The position numbers were made by a program, and so were the translations under genes. Below, in pieces: positions 14,201 through 29,200 of a stretch of DNA of 64,000 bases. The stretch covers positions 17,912,450 through 17,976,449 of the forward strand of contig OZ007581.1 in NCBI GenBank assembly GCA_963931925.1. Reading direction: 5' to 3'. A model generated the notes under the pieces. That model worked only from the letters and a program-made list of their open reading frames with translations, ran no database searches and was not told where the DNA came from. How positions within the stretch are numbered: the stretch's first letter is position 1; each line of letters begins with the position of its first letter. Source of the stretch: Onchidella celtica (taxonomy: Eukaryota; Mollusca; Gastropoda; Systellommatophora; Onchidiidae).

Positions 14201-17200
14201 GATGCCCGCTTAGAAAACCCAAAGAAGAGATTGGAGGATAGGATCGACCAGGCATGTCAAACTGAAAAGTGCTTGTGGGCACTTCAGTTTGACATGCCTG
14301 GTCGATCCTATCCTCCAATCTCTTCTTTGGGTTTTCTAAGCGGGCATCATTTCCTCATGTGGAATATATTTGAACCAGACTGTACTACCCGTAGATACAA
14401 CCCATCTTTAATTTTCTCAAATATTCCATTTCGGATTTATGTTTCTGCATGCGAGCCCCTCATGACATTATCACACTAAATTTCAATCCTGATGAATATT
14501 TTCTTGCACAATTCTAAATATGTCTTCCAATTAAGTTATATTATTTTTTCAGTCCCAGTTCTTTACAAGTCCGTCAACCAATCAGCAAACAAGCCTAGTT
14601 CCTGATCTATTCAGTTGATTGCAGTCCATACCCTTCTGTGTTGAGGTCTTTATTTCCGTGTTTAATTTTTCCTGTTCTTGTTGTGTTTGCATACTTGTTT
14701 GATCCCATTTGGGAGGTGGGTGGTAGGGATTAGTTTCTTAAATTTTGCCCGGGCAGCTGTCCTTGCCAGGCCTACTCTTCTCAATTTCCACCTGCCAAGG
14801 TATTTTTGACATGCCCAGCATGCACATGGGCCATCCAAGTTTTTTATCCTTTTCTGAGAAGACTAAATGCTCGGTCCTACCTACCACAGAACCAGGGACA
14901 GGAAATTCCCCCAAATTTCTAACATACCTGCGCCGACCGGGCACCAAACCCCGTACCTTTGGCATGAGAGGCGAACACCTTGCCTCTAGACCAATGTGCC
15001 CATGGTCCATAGCCAACTGTGGGCACACCTTCATTCGTTACTCACCTGTCAGCACAGTAAGCCTTGACTCCCTCAGATAACATGCAGATAGCCTGCCTAT
15101 AGTGGTTGTAACGTCTATGCCAGAACTACAGGAGAAAATAAAACACAATATGATGTAAATCTTCCAATACCTCAAGCATAAGTCTAGTTTTGCTCTGTAA
15201 ATGGCCATTATTATACTTAAAATTTCAGGTACATCTAATTTAACATGAAGTTATTTTCTTTTATATACTGCTAAAATATCATATTTGAAGGTACATCTGA
15301 TTTATCATGAAGTTATTTTTTTTTAACTTATTGCTAAAAAAAAATATCAATCCTTCAAGGAAAGACAGAAACAAAGAGAAAACAGGGAAGACCACCCATT
15401 ACATATCACGATAACATCAAGAAAGTCAGCCAGCTGGAAATAAGTGAACTAACTAGGAAAGCTAAGGACAGGATTGGGTGGAGGAGATTTTGTCGTGACA
15501 TCCACTGTAGCAGCTAACATCGATGACGATGAAGCCGACAGGTGACAGGTGAGGTGCTAAAAAAAATGCTCAGCAGATGAAAGAGTAAAATTACTGAAAA
15601 TACCTCAACAAAGTAAAAAACCAACAAAAAACAGATAAGATAACAATCTACAACATTCGAATGTATATAACATACTACCCACCACAGCCCATTGAGCATT
15701 TACTCAGAACCACCGTGTGGCACTACTGACAGCCTCAGAGATGATACCTATAGTCATCGTGACATCATCAGCAACATACCTATCAGTCTATATTGGGCGT
15801 GTCAAACGCATGGCCCATGAGCCACATGCGGCCCTTCATAAACTCAAGTGCGGCCCACAACAAGTCTAATTTTCTTATCTTCGATGCTCATTTATTTACC
15901 AAAAAGCTGTTACATTATAAAAAGCTAAAAATTGCTTCGACTGCTTAAACATTGGAAAGTGCACCACAACAATATAATAAAGCTTAAACAAACCACCCAA
16001 ATTCACAATGCTAAAAATTTTTTCTTGGATAAGATTTCTGTAAATATTTTTTTTCATAATGAATACATTACACTGTAACATGTACATTGTGTTGTATATT
16101 AAGCTGTATTCTTCTGAATCACAGAGATGCCAAATGATTTTTGCAAAAAAAACCTGAAAAATGAACATGTCATCGTGTTTGCACCAAAACAAAACATTTT
16201 TTAAACAATTTTAAATAATCACTAACTCTCGCAACTGATAACAAAAAAACTGGAAAAATCGGGACTGACGGAAAAACCGGAAAAAAAATGACTTTTGTCA
16301 TCCCTGGAATGGATCCTATGGTCCACTGCTATTTTCTGTGTATGTGTAGCTGAATCAAATCAATCCGGCCCCTATGATAACATGTTCTTACAATGTGGCC
16401 CACAAGCACTTTTCAGTTTGACATGCCTGGTCGATCCTATCCTCCAATCTCTTCTTTGGGTTTTCTAAGTGATAAAAGATAAGCAAACCCTCTGCCTCCC
16501 TAAGACTTACCTCATAACATTCAATCTGCTCAGGTTTGGACTTCTCATAGCCAAACTTGTAGGCCTCATGAGCTTGTTGTCTGACACCCTTCACTCTGAA
16601 AAATGTGTAAAAAAAAATTCAAAAATACAACTTGTCATGTGCGGACATCATCTTCACCAAATCACCTCATACTAAAATCATGCTAACATCTTGTAAGTGC
16701 TTACATCCTTGTGGGTTCAAGTATTTTTCATGTTTTTTTTTCACCTTTCACAGACTTCTAGTTTTTTCCATTCCCAAATAAATAATGTGAATTTGTACAG
16801 CAGCTGTCAAAACCACCTGAAGCTGTCCATCAATGTGAAAGGTTGAAGGTGACAAAAAGCAGGTCATCTTAGGTAACTGTCAAATGAACATTTGAACACA
16901 AAAACAATGTAACCACTTTACAGACAGTGACTACTGAATGTTGTCAAGGCCTGGCTACAAAGGATCACGTCAAGTAAAAGTGAGATCAATTCAGCAGCAA
17001 GGTATTTGTCTTCTTTTTTTTAACTTCATTTCATGTAACAATGGTTGCATTCCTCACATTTTTTTTTTTAGTCAAAGGCTATAGAGATAATTTTGAAAGA
17101 TTTGTTGTGACAATATTGCAAATTAATTATAAGACATTTGTATTGCCTCCAGGACGCAGAAATTGTAATTAAATATTAGGAAAAAAATCTAAATGACTTA

Positions 17201-20200
17201 TTGGTTTCATCTGACCTCAAAAAATTGTTCTTCTTGAATTTCTTAAATCCCTTTGACTGAGACTTCTAAATCTCAATTTTAATAATGTAAATGAAACACA
17301 CTGATTCCTTTGCTAACTGTCTGTTGACAGCATATTTTGTATTTGTGTTTTGTATCATTTGTACAATTCATTGATCCCATTTGGGATATTTGCCATTGCA
17401 GTGTCATTGCTGATCAGTTACAACCGGAGCTGACATATCGTCGACACAGTGCAATGCTGGTCACCGCTTTTCTGTTGTTTTTTTTTCTGAGAGGGCAGGG
17501 GATTAGTTTTACAAGTTCTACACGTTTATAAGTTATACAAGTTTTCTTTCACTGAATGGGTCTCTTCTGAAAGATGACCCATATGCATGATCAATGACAA
17601 ATTTAAGAAAAACAAAAAAAAAAAAAAAAACAGCCAGCACCAACTAGTGTTATCATCTAATACAGAGGGAAAAAAAGACACATAATCACAGTTGTTTATC
17701 TTACTTGGTGGCTGAGTCCAAGAGCACGCAGAGAGAGAATTGCTCACTCAAGATGACAGTAGTGGTATGGGTATCTGCCTGACTACACAGCAAGTACAGC
17801 ACTATGTGGTTTAGCCGCAGATCCTCAGCTGGTAGCTTGGTATTCAAACTGCGGGACATACCCTTCAGCCGCATGTATTCCCTCTCTGTTGCCTGTTGGT
17901 TTTTTGGGTTTTTTTGCACAACAAAAACAAGACAATGACAAAATCTATATCTTCTTTATCTAATTGCCTGTGCATGTCACCTAGATCCCCCTAAATAGCA
18001 TGGGGTGTCATAGTAAACCCAAATACAGTGGAAGAAATGACTTAACCCTTTCAGTGTCACAGAGCTCCATGGAGCGGTCGCCGGCATTTTCCTAAATTGT
18101 GCTCCAAGACTGCTATAGTGGTAGATCAGGGGTAGGTTGGATCTACGATAAAGTATTAAGCAAATACGAAAGAAGACGTTATAATTCCCCTTCCATGAGT
18201 TTCAGGGGAGATTTTGGGGTAATATAATTTGCTTGTATGTCCCAGGGCTGTGACACCGCAAAGGTTAAAGATAGAGAGAGTCTGAGATGCCTCTATCCAC
18301 ATTTCTTACTGGATTCATACACACTTAAGCAAATAAAAAGATAACTGGCTTTAGCCAAAAACATTTCCACACAGAACTTTCATTACCTGCATGTTTCAGG
18401 CATATCCGAGAAACATACCATTTCTATCTCAATAATTCCAAAATATGACATATCAGCTTTCCCACAGCCAAAATTCTTAGAAATTGTATGATCTACAGCA
18501 TTTATGACAAACATCCTCAGTATTACAAACCGACATTTTCATCACTGCTTTCCTAGCATAGACAGAGAAATTAATTACCAGTTTGATAATATCCATAGGA
18601 TTGTTGCTAGCATTAGCCCCTTTGTTGACCTCTATAACTACCGATAGTGTGGCCTGCAGTGACAACTGAGCATGCTGTTCAGCCAGCCGGAAGACACGAG
18701 GATTCAGCGGACGAATGATGGAAGCTTCTCCTGGTGAAATACAACAGACAATGATGAAAAAAAGTGTAACTGATATTCATGAAATCAAAAACAGGCCTGT
18801 ATCCTACTGTATTTGTGTGATTTGCTGGGTATTCTGCCATGCAAAGGTAGAGTGACATTTGTGCTCGTTTCATAGTTTTGAGAAAAACACAAAAAAACTT
18901 GTATGGCATAGTCTACACACATATAAAATATGTTTTTATTTATGAGATTGCCATACTAGAAACTACTATTTACACCGCAGATATGTACATCTGCCTTTGA
19001 CACAAAAAAATTATATGTGAGACACATTCACAGAGATAATAATAATAGTTCGTCCATCAGGTATGATGATGACCTTAACAACACCAGAGGAATAAAGAAC
19101 AGAAATTGTTGAGAATTTCAACACATGGACAATAAAGAGAACTAAAGGACACAGAGGACAGAATGGAAAGACTGTTCTTTCATGACTTATGGCTTCTCAT
19201 GTGACTGATAAGTCCTATTTTTGCCCTGCAGACCCTTCCGCATAAATGACAAGAGTGCTCCGTTGGTTCAGTACCACTGGGCCTTTTCTTGCGCCGTTCT
19301 CTTTTTTTGATAGCCTGCTGGACTCTGTCAGCTTCCCATGCTTTGCTGCCTCTGGTAAGGGCCGCCCTCCAATTTGCACGATCAAGCGAGAGCTTTTCCC
19401 ACTCACTCACATCAATGGCAAAGGCCTTCAGTGATTGCTTGAGAGTGTCTTTGTAACGTCTCTTTGGGGCCCCAACATTCCTCGTTCCATTGGAGAGCTC
19501 AGAGAAGAAGATTTGCTTAGGGAGTCTGGAGTCGGGCATTCTGACAACATGTCCTGCCCAACGTAGCTGAATTTTTTTCAGGTGGCAGAAGATGCTCAAT
19601 TCCTTGGCACGATTGAGGACCTCAGTGTCTGGAATTTTATCCTGCCATTTGATCCTTAGGATCTTTCTAAGGCAGGCCAGATGAAAGTGATTTAGCTTTC
19701 TGGCATGCGATTGGTACACTGTCCAGGTTTCAGCCCCATAGAGTAGGGTGGGAAGGACCACAGCATTGTACACTTTCAGCTTAGTGTCTGTGCGAATGCC
19801 GGCAACATCCCACACTCTCTTTCGAAGCCTGCCAAATGCAGAGCTGGCTTTGCTGATTCTTGAGAGAATTTCAGTATCAACACGAGCCGCGGAAGACAGT
19901 GTACTGCCAAGATAGGTGAAGTTCTCCGACACCTTCAGAAGACTGTCATGGACTTTGATATTTGGGGTCACAGGATACTTGTCGTCTGGAGTAGGCTGAT
20001 GGAGCACTTCCGTCTTCTTTGTGCTTATTGTGAGGCCAAAGTTGTCACAGGCACTAGAGAACTTATCAACACAGTTTTGCATGCTATCCTCATCGTGTGC
20101 CAGAAGTGCACAATCATCAGCAAATAGTAGGTCACAGACTTGAGTACTTTTGGTTTTGGTTTTTGCCTGAAGTCTCCTGAGGTTGAATAGACTGCCATCA

Positions 20201-23200
20201 GTTCGGTTCTTGATGCTTACCCCTTGAGGAGGAGAGCTAACGGCTTCTTGTAGCATTGCAGAGAACATGATGCTGAACAGAGTTGGGGCTAAGACACAAC
20301 CCTGTTTTACCCCATTTGTGACAGCAAAGGGCTCTGAAACACTGCCGTTGCTTTTGACTGCAGCTTGCATGCCATCATGAAACTGGCGCACTATTGTGAT
20401 GAATTCGGGTGGACACCCAAACTTCGCCAAGATTTTCCAGAGGCCTTCACGACACACTGTGTCAAATGCTTTTGTGAGGTCAACAAATGTGATATACAGC
20501 GCTTTATTTTGTTCCATGCATTTTTCCTGAATCTGTCTGGCAGCAAAAATCATATCCGCCGTTCCCCTCTCTTTACGAAAGCCACATTGGCTCTCGGGAA
20601 GCAAGTCATTTGACGAGAGGTGATCAAGAAGGCGATTCAGAAGCATTCTTGCCAATATTTTGCCAGCAATTGAAAGTAGAGAGATTCCCCGATGGTTGTC
20701 ACAGACTTGGCTGTCCCCTTTGTTTTTGTACAGATGGATGATTGAAGCATCTTTGAAGTCCTGTGGCAGCTTCCCTGCTTTCAACATATGATTGAACAAC
20801 TCGGTCAACCTTTCAATAAGCTTTTCTCCACCGAAGGCATACACCTCAGCAGGAATTGAATCCACGCCTGGTGATTTGTTAAAGGACATCTGATTTGTGG
20901 CAGTTCGGGTCTCATTTGCTGTGAATGGCCTGGCAAGAGCTGCATTAATAGGAGTCTGAGGGAGGCGGTCAATGGACTCAGTATTTATATTTGATGGCCG
21001 ATTTAGCACACCTCCGAAATGTTCTGCCCAACGCTGAATTATGGCATTCAATTCAACAATGCGTGTTGAACCATCTGACGCAAGAAGTGGTGTAGTGCCA
21101 GAGCGGGATGGTCCAAACACAGCTCGGAGGCTCTCAAAGAACTTTCTAGTGTTGTTTGTGTCGGCATATTTCTGAGTTTCTCTTACTCGCTCTTCAAGCC
21201 AGTCATTTTTCAATTTCGTCAGCTTCTTCTGGAGTACACCCTTACATGCACGCAGTGCATCAGCTTTTGCTGTGGAAGAGGGGTCACTGCAGTGAGCTTG
21301 GATGAGACTATTTTTTTCTTTGATGAGCACTTTGATTTCATTATCATTATCATTGAACCAGTCCTGGTGCTTGCGGACAGGAAAACCAACTGTGCTGCTG
21401 GCGCAAGAGTGTACAGTCGTATTTAGGTCAGTCCAGCTCTGTTCAATGTTCTCAGGGTCAAAAGTCACACAATCCAATTTTGAGGAGAGTTCTGATGAGA
21501 GCTCGCTCTGTTTCTCAGCTGAGCAGAGTTTTGAAACATTTAGGCGTTTAGGTGGCGCTTTCCCTTGAGGGCGTCTATTGTGCCTCAATGTTAGTCTGAG
21601 CTTGCAAACAATGAGTCTGTGGTCAGTTCCACACTCGGCACCACACATCGCCTTTGTTACAAGGACATCCTTTCTGTCAGTCTTCCTCACAATGACATAG
21701 TCTATGAGATGCCAATGCTTTGAGCGGGGATGCATCCATGACGTTCTGTTTCTCACGGGGAGACTAAAATTTGTGTTGGTAATGAACAGGCCAAATTCAG
21801 CGCACAAAGTAAGTAAGCGCAACCCATTGTTATTGCATGAACCAACTCCATGAGGGCCCAAAACATTTGGCCACGCTGAGATTTCGGAGCCAACCCTAGC
21901 ATTGAAGTCCCCCAAGAGAATCAGCTTATCAGCTGCCGGGACAGAGCATATGACAGATTCTAGATCAGAATAGAACTTGTCTTTGGCTTCATCTGGGTTT
22001 GTCATGGTGGGCGCATATGCGCTAATGAGGGTGGCTGACTGGCTTTTCCCCACTGGGATCCTGAGTGTCATTAGCCTGTCATTTATTTCAATTGGCATGG
22101 ACTGCAAGTTCCTGACAAGGTCATTTTTAATTGCAAACCCAACACCATGCTGTCTCGGTTCGACTGCACCCTTGCCTTTCCAGAAGAAGGTGTATCCACC
22201 ACTGAGCTCTTTGAGTTGGCCACTATCAGGGAGTCTGGTCTCACTGAGTGCCACTATGTCCAGGTTGTACCTGCTGAGCTCAATGGCAATAAGTGCAGTG
22301 CGTCTTTCCGGGTTGTTTGAGTTGTCCTGTAGTGTGCGTATATTCCAGGCTCCTAGCCTGAGTAAGCTGAATTTCTTTTTGTTTCGACCGCAAAAAGGGA
22401 TCCCCACTGGTCGCGGTATACCAGTCAGGGTGATGTGAAGTGGGCTTTCTTTAGGGCACCTTTTCTAGCCCCTTCCTCGGTTGAGGTGAGCAGTGCTATC
22501 CTTAAATAAGGCTGCTCAGCTACTGTGGGTGCTGCCTCCCCACGCCTCCACTTCAATCGACGATGAAGCGACCATAGCCCACAGCCACCAACGTGTAGGT
22601 CTGTGCTAACAGCTTCCAGTCTATCCAAACCTGCTGCCACCGCACTCGCCCATCGCCGTTGGAATTTTGAGAGGAAAGAAGACGAGACAAAGATGAAAGA
22701 AGACGAGGTGAGTGTTAAGACTGGCGCAAAGAATTTGTTTTTAGTGAGAAAGAGCTGCGCAAACATCAGACTCACTCTCTCGCCTGGACACAACTTATCC
22801 AAGTGGCAAGACAGGGTCAAGACGACTGGAAATGTATCCAGGTGCAGGAGGATGCCAGAGGGACAGTCATATTGCCTGACCGGCTGCCTGTAGGCTACTC
22901 CACAGCCTCGCAGTCCCAACTGACTAGGGTGAAAGACCCAAACCAAAGAACACCAATACTGGTGGATGCTCTGTGTCACGATATCCAGGCCAGAGTGACG
23001 GTATATTGCCATCTGCCCTATCAATCAACCACTGGCCTGCTGCCGCCAGCTTCGAAGCTGCGTCCGGGAAGTTTGCTCAATTCTTCGTCTGTGATTTAGG
23101 CAAACAAGCCTATGACCACACCGCTACCGAGGGCCAATATGAAGGACTCAAGTACTGAGGGTCACATTGTGCCCTAGCATGTGGCCGTTGGGTTAGATGA

Positions 23201-26200
23201 AACCTCCTCCGCCTTGGCCGTTTGCACCGACAGGTGCACGCCCACTGATACCATGCTAGCGTACCAGTTCATGAAACAGGTTGTACTGGATTACATGTTA
23301 CCAGTAGCAGATTTTTCTGACCTGACACCTTGTATTCACAGAGATACTAAGAAGAAAAAGGCCTTGTTGTCAGCTATGACATTCTGCTTTTGCACAGCAG
23401 TACTGTCCCTGAAAGACTAATCTGTGGAGCTAACAGTAATGTGACACACATTTTGGAAATCAGTCTTATAAAAAAGAAAATACTGGCTACAGTTAATTAC
23501 TATTTAAGGATCTTCAAATGCAAGAAAAAACTCCAACAACATCTAGATAATATCATACAAAGAAACATACACAAACAGAAATGCATTTTCCATTGTAACC
23601 CGGCCCTATTCTGTTCTTGCGGAATTTATAACTAGGTCTAAATTATTTAAAGTAATGACAGTTAACTCATACCCCGCGCGCTACCCATAAAGCCCACTGC
23701 ACGGTCAGTGACCTTACTCATGGGGAATCTTATCTGGGGTCACTGACCCGTGCCGCTATGCGATGACCACAAACGCTGTCCACGTGGTTCGGTTTTTATT
23801 GATCGGTATGAAAACATTCGCTGCTATGCCTTATCACGCTTGATAATGAATTAATCAGCAAAATCTTGGTCTGTCAGTCTCTAACCAATGATCTGACTTA
23901 TGATTCCAAACTGACAGCTGTAGTTTTCGTGATAACAAAGCATGATAACTAGCCACGCCCTCCCAAGCCCTACACAAATGGTTTCATCCTGATTGACACA
24001 TACTAATAAACTAATGTGGGCATTTGGGGCAAAGATTATTTCAGAGCTTGTTTCTGATTGGTTCTTAGATACAGACAACTCCAGATGGTGGTCAGCTTGT
24101 GAGAAAATGAGATAATATTGCAAATTTGTTGAGCAACAGTTCGCATGTCGATGTTACATCTTTTGAAAGTGTGGGGAGAGCCCTTGAAAGCTTAGTCTTT
24201 GTGATTCCGACCAGTGGTTCACGGGTTAACATGTCCATGTCACAATGCGTTTGATTTAGAAGAGATACGGTGAACAATAACACGGTGGTTACGTCTCAAA
24301 AATGTCAGTGACCTGATGCGTGAAAATACGGCTTGCGCATGGCGCGGTCAGCTTGACCTTCCCGACTTTTGCCGCCCGTGCGGCATGAGTGCTTGCGAGT
24401 AAATACCGACAATTGCCGCCCCTCGCAGGGTGAGGGTTAAGCTGCAGGGTACACTTTTGACTCCAAAAATTTCCATAGGTTTTCCATAGATTTTCCATAG
24501 GCTCATTTGGATTTTCCAGAGCTAAATGCAGTATTTCGACGCGAATTTCACGTACTTCAAATCTCTTAACATAGGCTAAAAAAAATATGATTAAAACTCA
24601 AACAATTTAGAACTGACTAATAAAACTAATAAGAATTTTCATTAGTTACTAAATTACATATACCCAAATTATACTTATGTGCACACAGAGTTTCATGTTA
24701 CTATCTTTGTAAATATATTCAATATAGTCTTAAAACTTCTGCTGATTCGGCTATTTATATTGTGATATGATTTACAAAAAACTATGTTACAATTTCCTGT
24801 TTAAACACTCTGCTCTCAATTTCTATAAATTACAATTCGTTTTACATGTCAATTTGGAACTGGTCTCTCAGAAAAAATGTAACCACTTAAACAGACTTAA
24901 AAAGAAGCATGGCAATATTTATTCAGTACATCATGATGAGTAAAGTATGTCTCATGTGAGGTTCAGGGGTATGGATGTATTCTAAATTTGACGCGAGAGC
25001 AATATTTTACAAATTTAATTATTTAATTAATTCCACCAACATTGTCGACTGCTCAAATTCGGGTGCGCTCATTGTCACGTGTTATTTACCATGCGGGACG
25101 ATCAAAAGGATTTCTAGAGCAGTACAGTTCGGAGAATGAGCAAACGGGTGGCCATTATTTCCCACGTGGACGGAACGAGAGTGGCAATGGATTTTATACG
25201 AAATATAGATTTAATCGTGTTTACGGGAAACAGACGGTCAGCACCAGCAGGTCTATGAAGGCGTCACACTACATTGTAATCACTTCGGTCATCCCTCGGT
25301 AGGTGAGATGTTACGTAAGGTGTGGCGCCACGATGCGCATGTTGCCGTAACAAGTTGGTGGCAAGCTCAGAAGGAATGCACGGCCGGAGACCAGTCTACC
25401 ACAAGGAGGTTATAGATAGCACTTTATAACCTCCTTAGTCTACGAACAGGTCGGGCCAGCCCGGGTTTGAGAGAGAAAGGAGAAAAAAAAAAGGTGTGGG
25501 TAATCTCGGCTTGAAGGTTGTAGACTGTCACTTGCACGAAGTCTATCAGTATTAGAATGCAACTTTCCAATTATCGCATAGCATCGCATTATAAACAGAT
25601 TGGGCTGACCAGACTCCTTTTAAATATCAGCGCAAAACCTGTCTCTAGGTTTTTTTCAGTCAGGGGTCGCATTATACACGAGAGTAGCATATTTACCCTC
25701 ATTTTCAGCACTGAATTAGGAGAGGTCCTATAAGTATTAAACACGCTTATCGGGAGGAGTACTGTCAGTTACAGAACTTTATTCAGGCACATATTATATG
25801 ATGTTCCGAGTGTTAATTACTGAGCCCCGCATTTACTATAATTTAGTATAAAACTATCCATAAAGAGGACTGACTCGCCTGTCCCCTGCGACCCCCCCCC
25901 GCCCCGCTCACAGACACTCCTGAAGTCACGTCTCTGTAGCCTACATGTAGTATGTAACTCAAATGGATCTCCTCCCTGCCTATCTGGGGTATACATGTAT
26001 TATTTCATGTCCTTAGTAGCCACAGCACTGTATGCGAGTTCGTATGTCTGACCTTGATCCCACTTCGAGTATCACATCGCCTGTGTGTCTTTGTCTTCCA
26101 TACCTGCATTAGGCCTGTTACTATCACGCAAAATATATTATCGCTGGATAAAATCTGATATCCCCCCACCCCCATATGAGCGAAGGAAAAAAAAAGTCTG

Positions 26201-29200
26201 CTTCGCCCAAGGCTCCTTGGCTTCGTCTCATCGTGAGTTCAAGTTGGACTAGATCTAGATCTAGACTCGTGTAATAGCGTAAGAGTGGACCAGTCACGTA
26301 CATGACGGTCTCGGTAGTCGTTTTATGTTGTTGTTTTTTTAAAATCGAGGTGTGTTTATGCTTCTTAGTAGGCCTACTGCTTGTTTCGAACACACCATGT
26401 ATGAAATGCTACCTCGGAAAATCGGAACGCGGTTTTCAGGCGAAAATGCAGTGACTTGAGCGAGTCGATTGTTACGGCATAGCTTAGCAGAAGGAAAAAC
26501 TCGTGTGATGTACGTTTCCACCTTACGGGTATCACATATCGTATTGTTAGGATTTCGCCCACATGGGTGTTGACCCACACGATGCTGGCTCCTCGTGAGC
26601 CTGACGCTAGTGCCTCGAGAGACAGAGACAGAGAAGATCACATAGTCCATGACTTTTTTTGGGGCTCGAGCTCGTGACTTTCTTTTTTTCTAAGGGGAGT
26701 CTTGACCACTCTAATTCTGACCACTATCTTTTTAAAAATTCCATAGTTTTTCCATAGGTTCTGACCGATTTCTCAAATTTAATAGATTTTCAACACATGA
26801 AATCTGAAATCCAAAATTCCATAGATTTTCCAGAAATTCCATAGGTGTACGAACCCTGAAGCTGTGTTTTCATGTGTACGGAAACGGAAATGGCAAAATT
26901 CCATCAAGTAGTAAAGAGTGTTTACATGTACATAGAAATCATGTTTCCGTACACTACAAAACATTCTTTTTATTTCACTATTTTGAACATTCTTGATGTT
27001 TCCGCTGCCGTTCCCATACACATGAAAACCCAGCTTTACAAAGTGCTAAAATGTTAAACAGACTTCAACTGTACAGTGACCAAGTCTTACCAGGCCTCTG
27101 CTCCCCTGTACACACAACATCCTGATCATCAGATCCTGATCTTCCCCGCAGCTGACCTGGTGATGGACTGTCCGTCAACTCATGTTCTGCTGCAGGCCTC
27201 CACTGCGCCAGCATCGACGGAGATGTGATAGTTGATGATGAGGATGACGATGATGGTGTCATTGTTGATGCTGTGGCGGTCGCAGTGGCGGCTGTTGATG
27301 CTGTTGCAGCCGCAGCTTTCCTTCTTTGTTCCTCATCCCAGGACAAGATTTCCTGCCTGAAGATGGCATTATCCTCCTCAACTATCTGCCGCAGGTCAGT
27401 GGGAAGTGATGTAATATCACTGACACTAGTAGCACTCGTATTGGAGTCTCCTGGAACGAGATGTGAAGATATCCTCGATCCAAATGGCATGGATTCATTC
27501 ACAACAAAACATTTCATGGAACAAACTCTATTAAACAGGTCAAATTGTACAAATACAAAATGCCCAAGAACTTCTTTCCTCTATATTCAATTATCTCCCA
27601 AATTAAAAGTTGCAACACTCCAAGCTTTTTCATTTCTCAACCAACATTTTTGGTCTTTTATTTCGTCTCTTTTACATATACTTGCTCGCCCAATTTGTTT
27701 CAAATCCTCAAAATTTCCTTTCAGCTTTCTTCCAAATTTCAATTCCATTCTTTTACTAGACCATTTTCTACAATCAACCATCTCAGTGTCTTCTGGTTAT
27801 GCTTAACTCATCTGCTTGCAGGTTTTCGCTTCCCCCTTGGAGGCCGCTTTATTTGGTTATATAGTTATTTTCAAAATGAAAGTTTGTCTGAGTTATAATT
27901 AACAGCAAATACAACTAAAATGCATAAGTTGTTTGGACATTAGGTGACAAGATTCTACAGCTAAGAATTTATACAAACTCAAAGGGTTCACTAAGCAATA
28001 TTTCACCATCTCCTTAGCAAAGAAAAACACTCAGATATCCTGGCTTTCTCACATCAACTTCTCTACTGACCTTCTTCATTTACTCCTCAGAATACATGCC
28101 CTACAACTTGAGTGGACAGTCATTTTTCAACACTAATACCTAAGCCAACTCTTCAAAATATTGAACACAGTTCATTGATTTTCCTTTACTTTGATGGATG
28201 ATATATTATGCCTTGAGTTCAAACAGAATGGGAGAAAAACCATCTTTGAATCATTCCTAAATTTCAAACTGGATAGTGTTGAGGGTTCCCATTCACACCC
28301 ACAAAAGTTACCATCAGAAATGAGTTAACAAATGTTTTTGCTTCAATTCTGGCTCTTGTTACCCCGGCATTATCATAGGTAAACACATTAGGACATACAA
28401 ATGCAGACATGTAAAACAGTCAGTGAACAATAATTTGACAATTTTGTTAAGACTTCTGACTTCAATTCCAATTTCTCAAAACTTAAGAGATCCTTTCTCT
28501 GGAATACAAGTAAGAATTGTGTATGCATCTTTAAAAATGCACCTTCAGTGGGCATAGGAAACAATACTTTAACACTATTTGAACCAGCTGTCCCCAGACT
28601 TGCCAACGAAATCGCCACATCAATAAAGCACATCTCATGGGGCACATGTACAAGGCCCTATAAAGGCCAACTGAAACTATAACACAAATACAAAACATTG
28701 TACTTCACAGGTCCCATAATGCACTCTATCATGTGAATACGATCATCACTGTCTTCAGGCCTGTACTAAAGTCCTACAAAACAAACTGAAACTACAACAC
28801 AAACACAAAATATTGTGCTTCACAGGTCCCATAATGCACTCTATCATGTGAATACCATCATCACTGTCTTCAGGCCTGCACCACAGCCCTATAGGTAGAA
28901 CGCACATATCCACCATCTTTGCAGTAAGGACCCATGCATCACCACAGTGATTGTGGCATTGATTTTGAATCGTTATCGGATTTGCACTGCGAGCACTTGA
29001 GGCGTCACGAACCAATCGGAGGCGAGCTAAAAGTAGTTCACTCTAGTAAACAATGGCACATGTGTACATGAGAGATGTTCTGTCAATTCTTTCACTTCCT
29101 CTCCCTTGTTTACACGTATGGTAGGGAATCTGACCAGCTTGGTCCATCCTTTCCCCCTGACATAACAGTCAACTACAATGCAACCAGCAGGCATTTAACC

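Noticed and set aside
14231-14479. 82-codon plus-strand frame across the palindrome
   Set aside because: It is a by-product of the inverted repeat; the peptide is simply the complement of intron sequence.
17893-18578. Search for an extra deubiquitinase exon equivalent to a USP28-specific segment
   Set aside because: The two flanking exons join in phase and match USP25 without a gap, so no exon is needed.
22425-23024. 199-codon minus-strand frame read as a separate host gene
   Set aside because: It directly precedes the RTE-like frame and lies in that element's 5' region, so it belongs to the element or is not coding.
25042-25302. 86-codon plus-strand frame in the CpG-richer interior of the hAT-like element
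   Set aside because: No similarity to hAT transposase motifs or any family that I recognise; no supporting splice structure.
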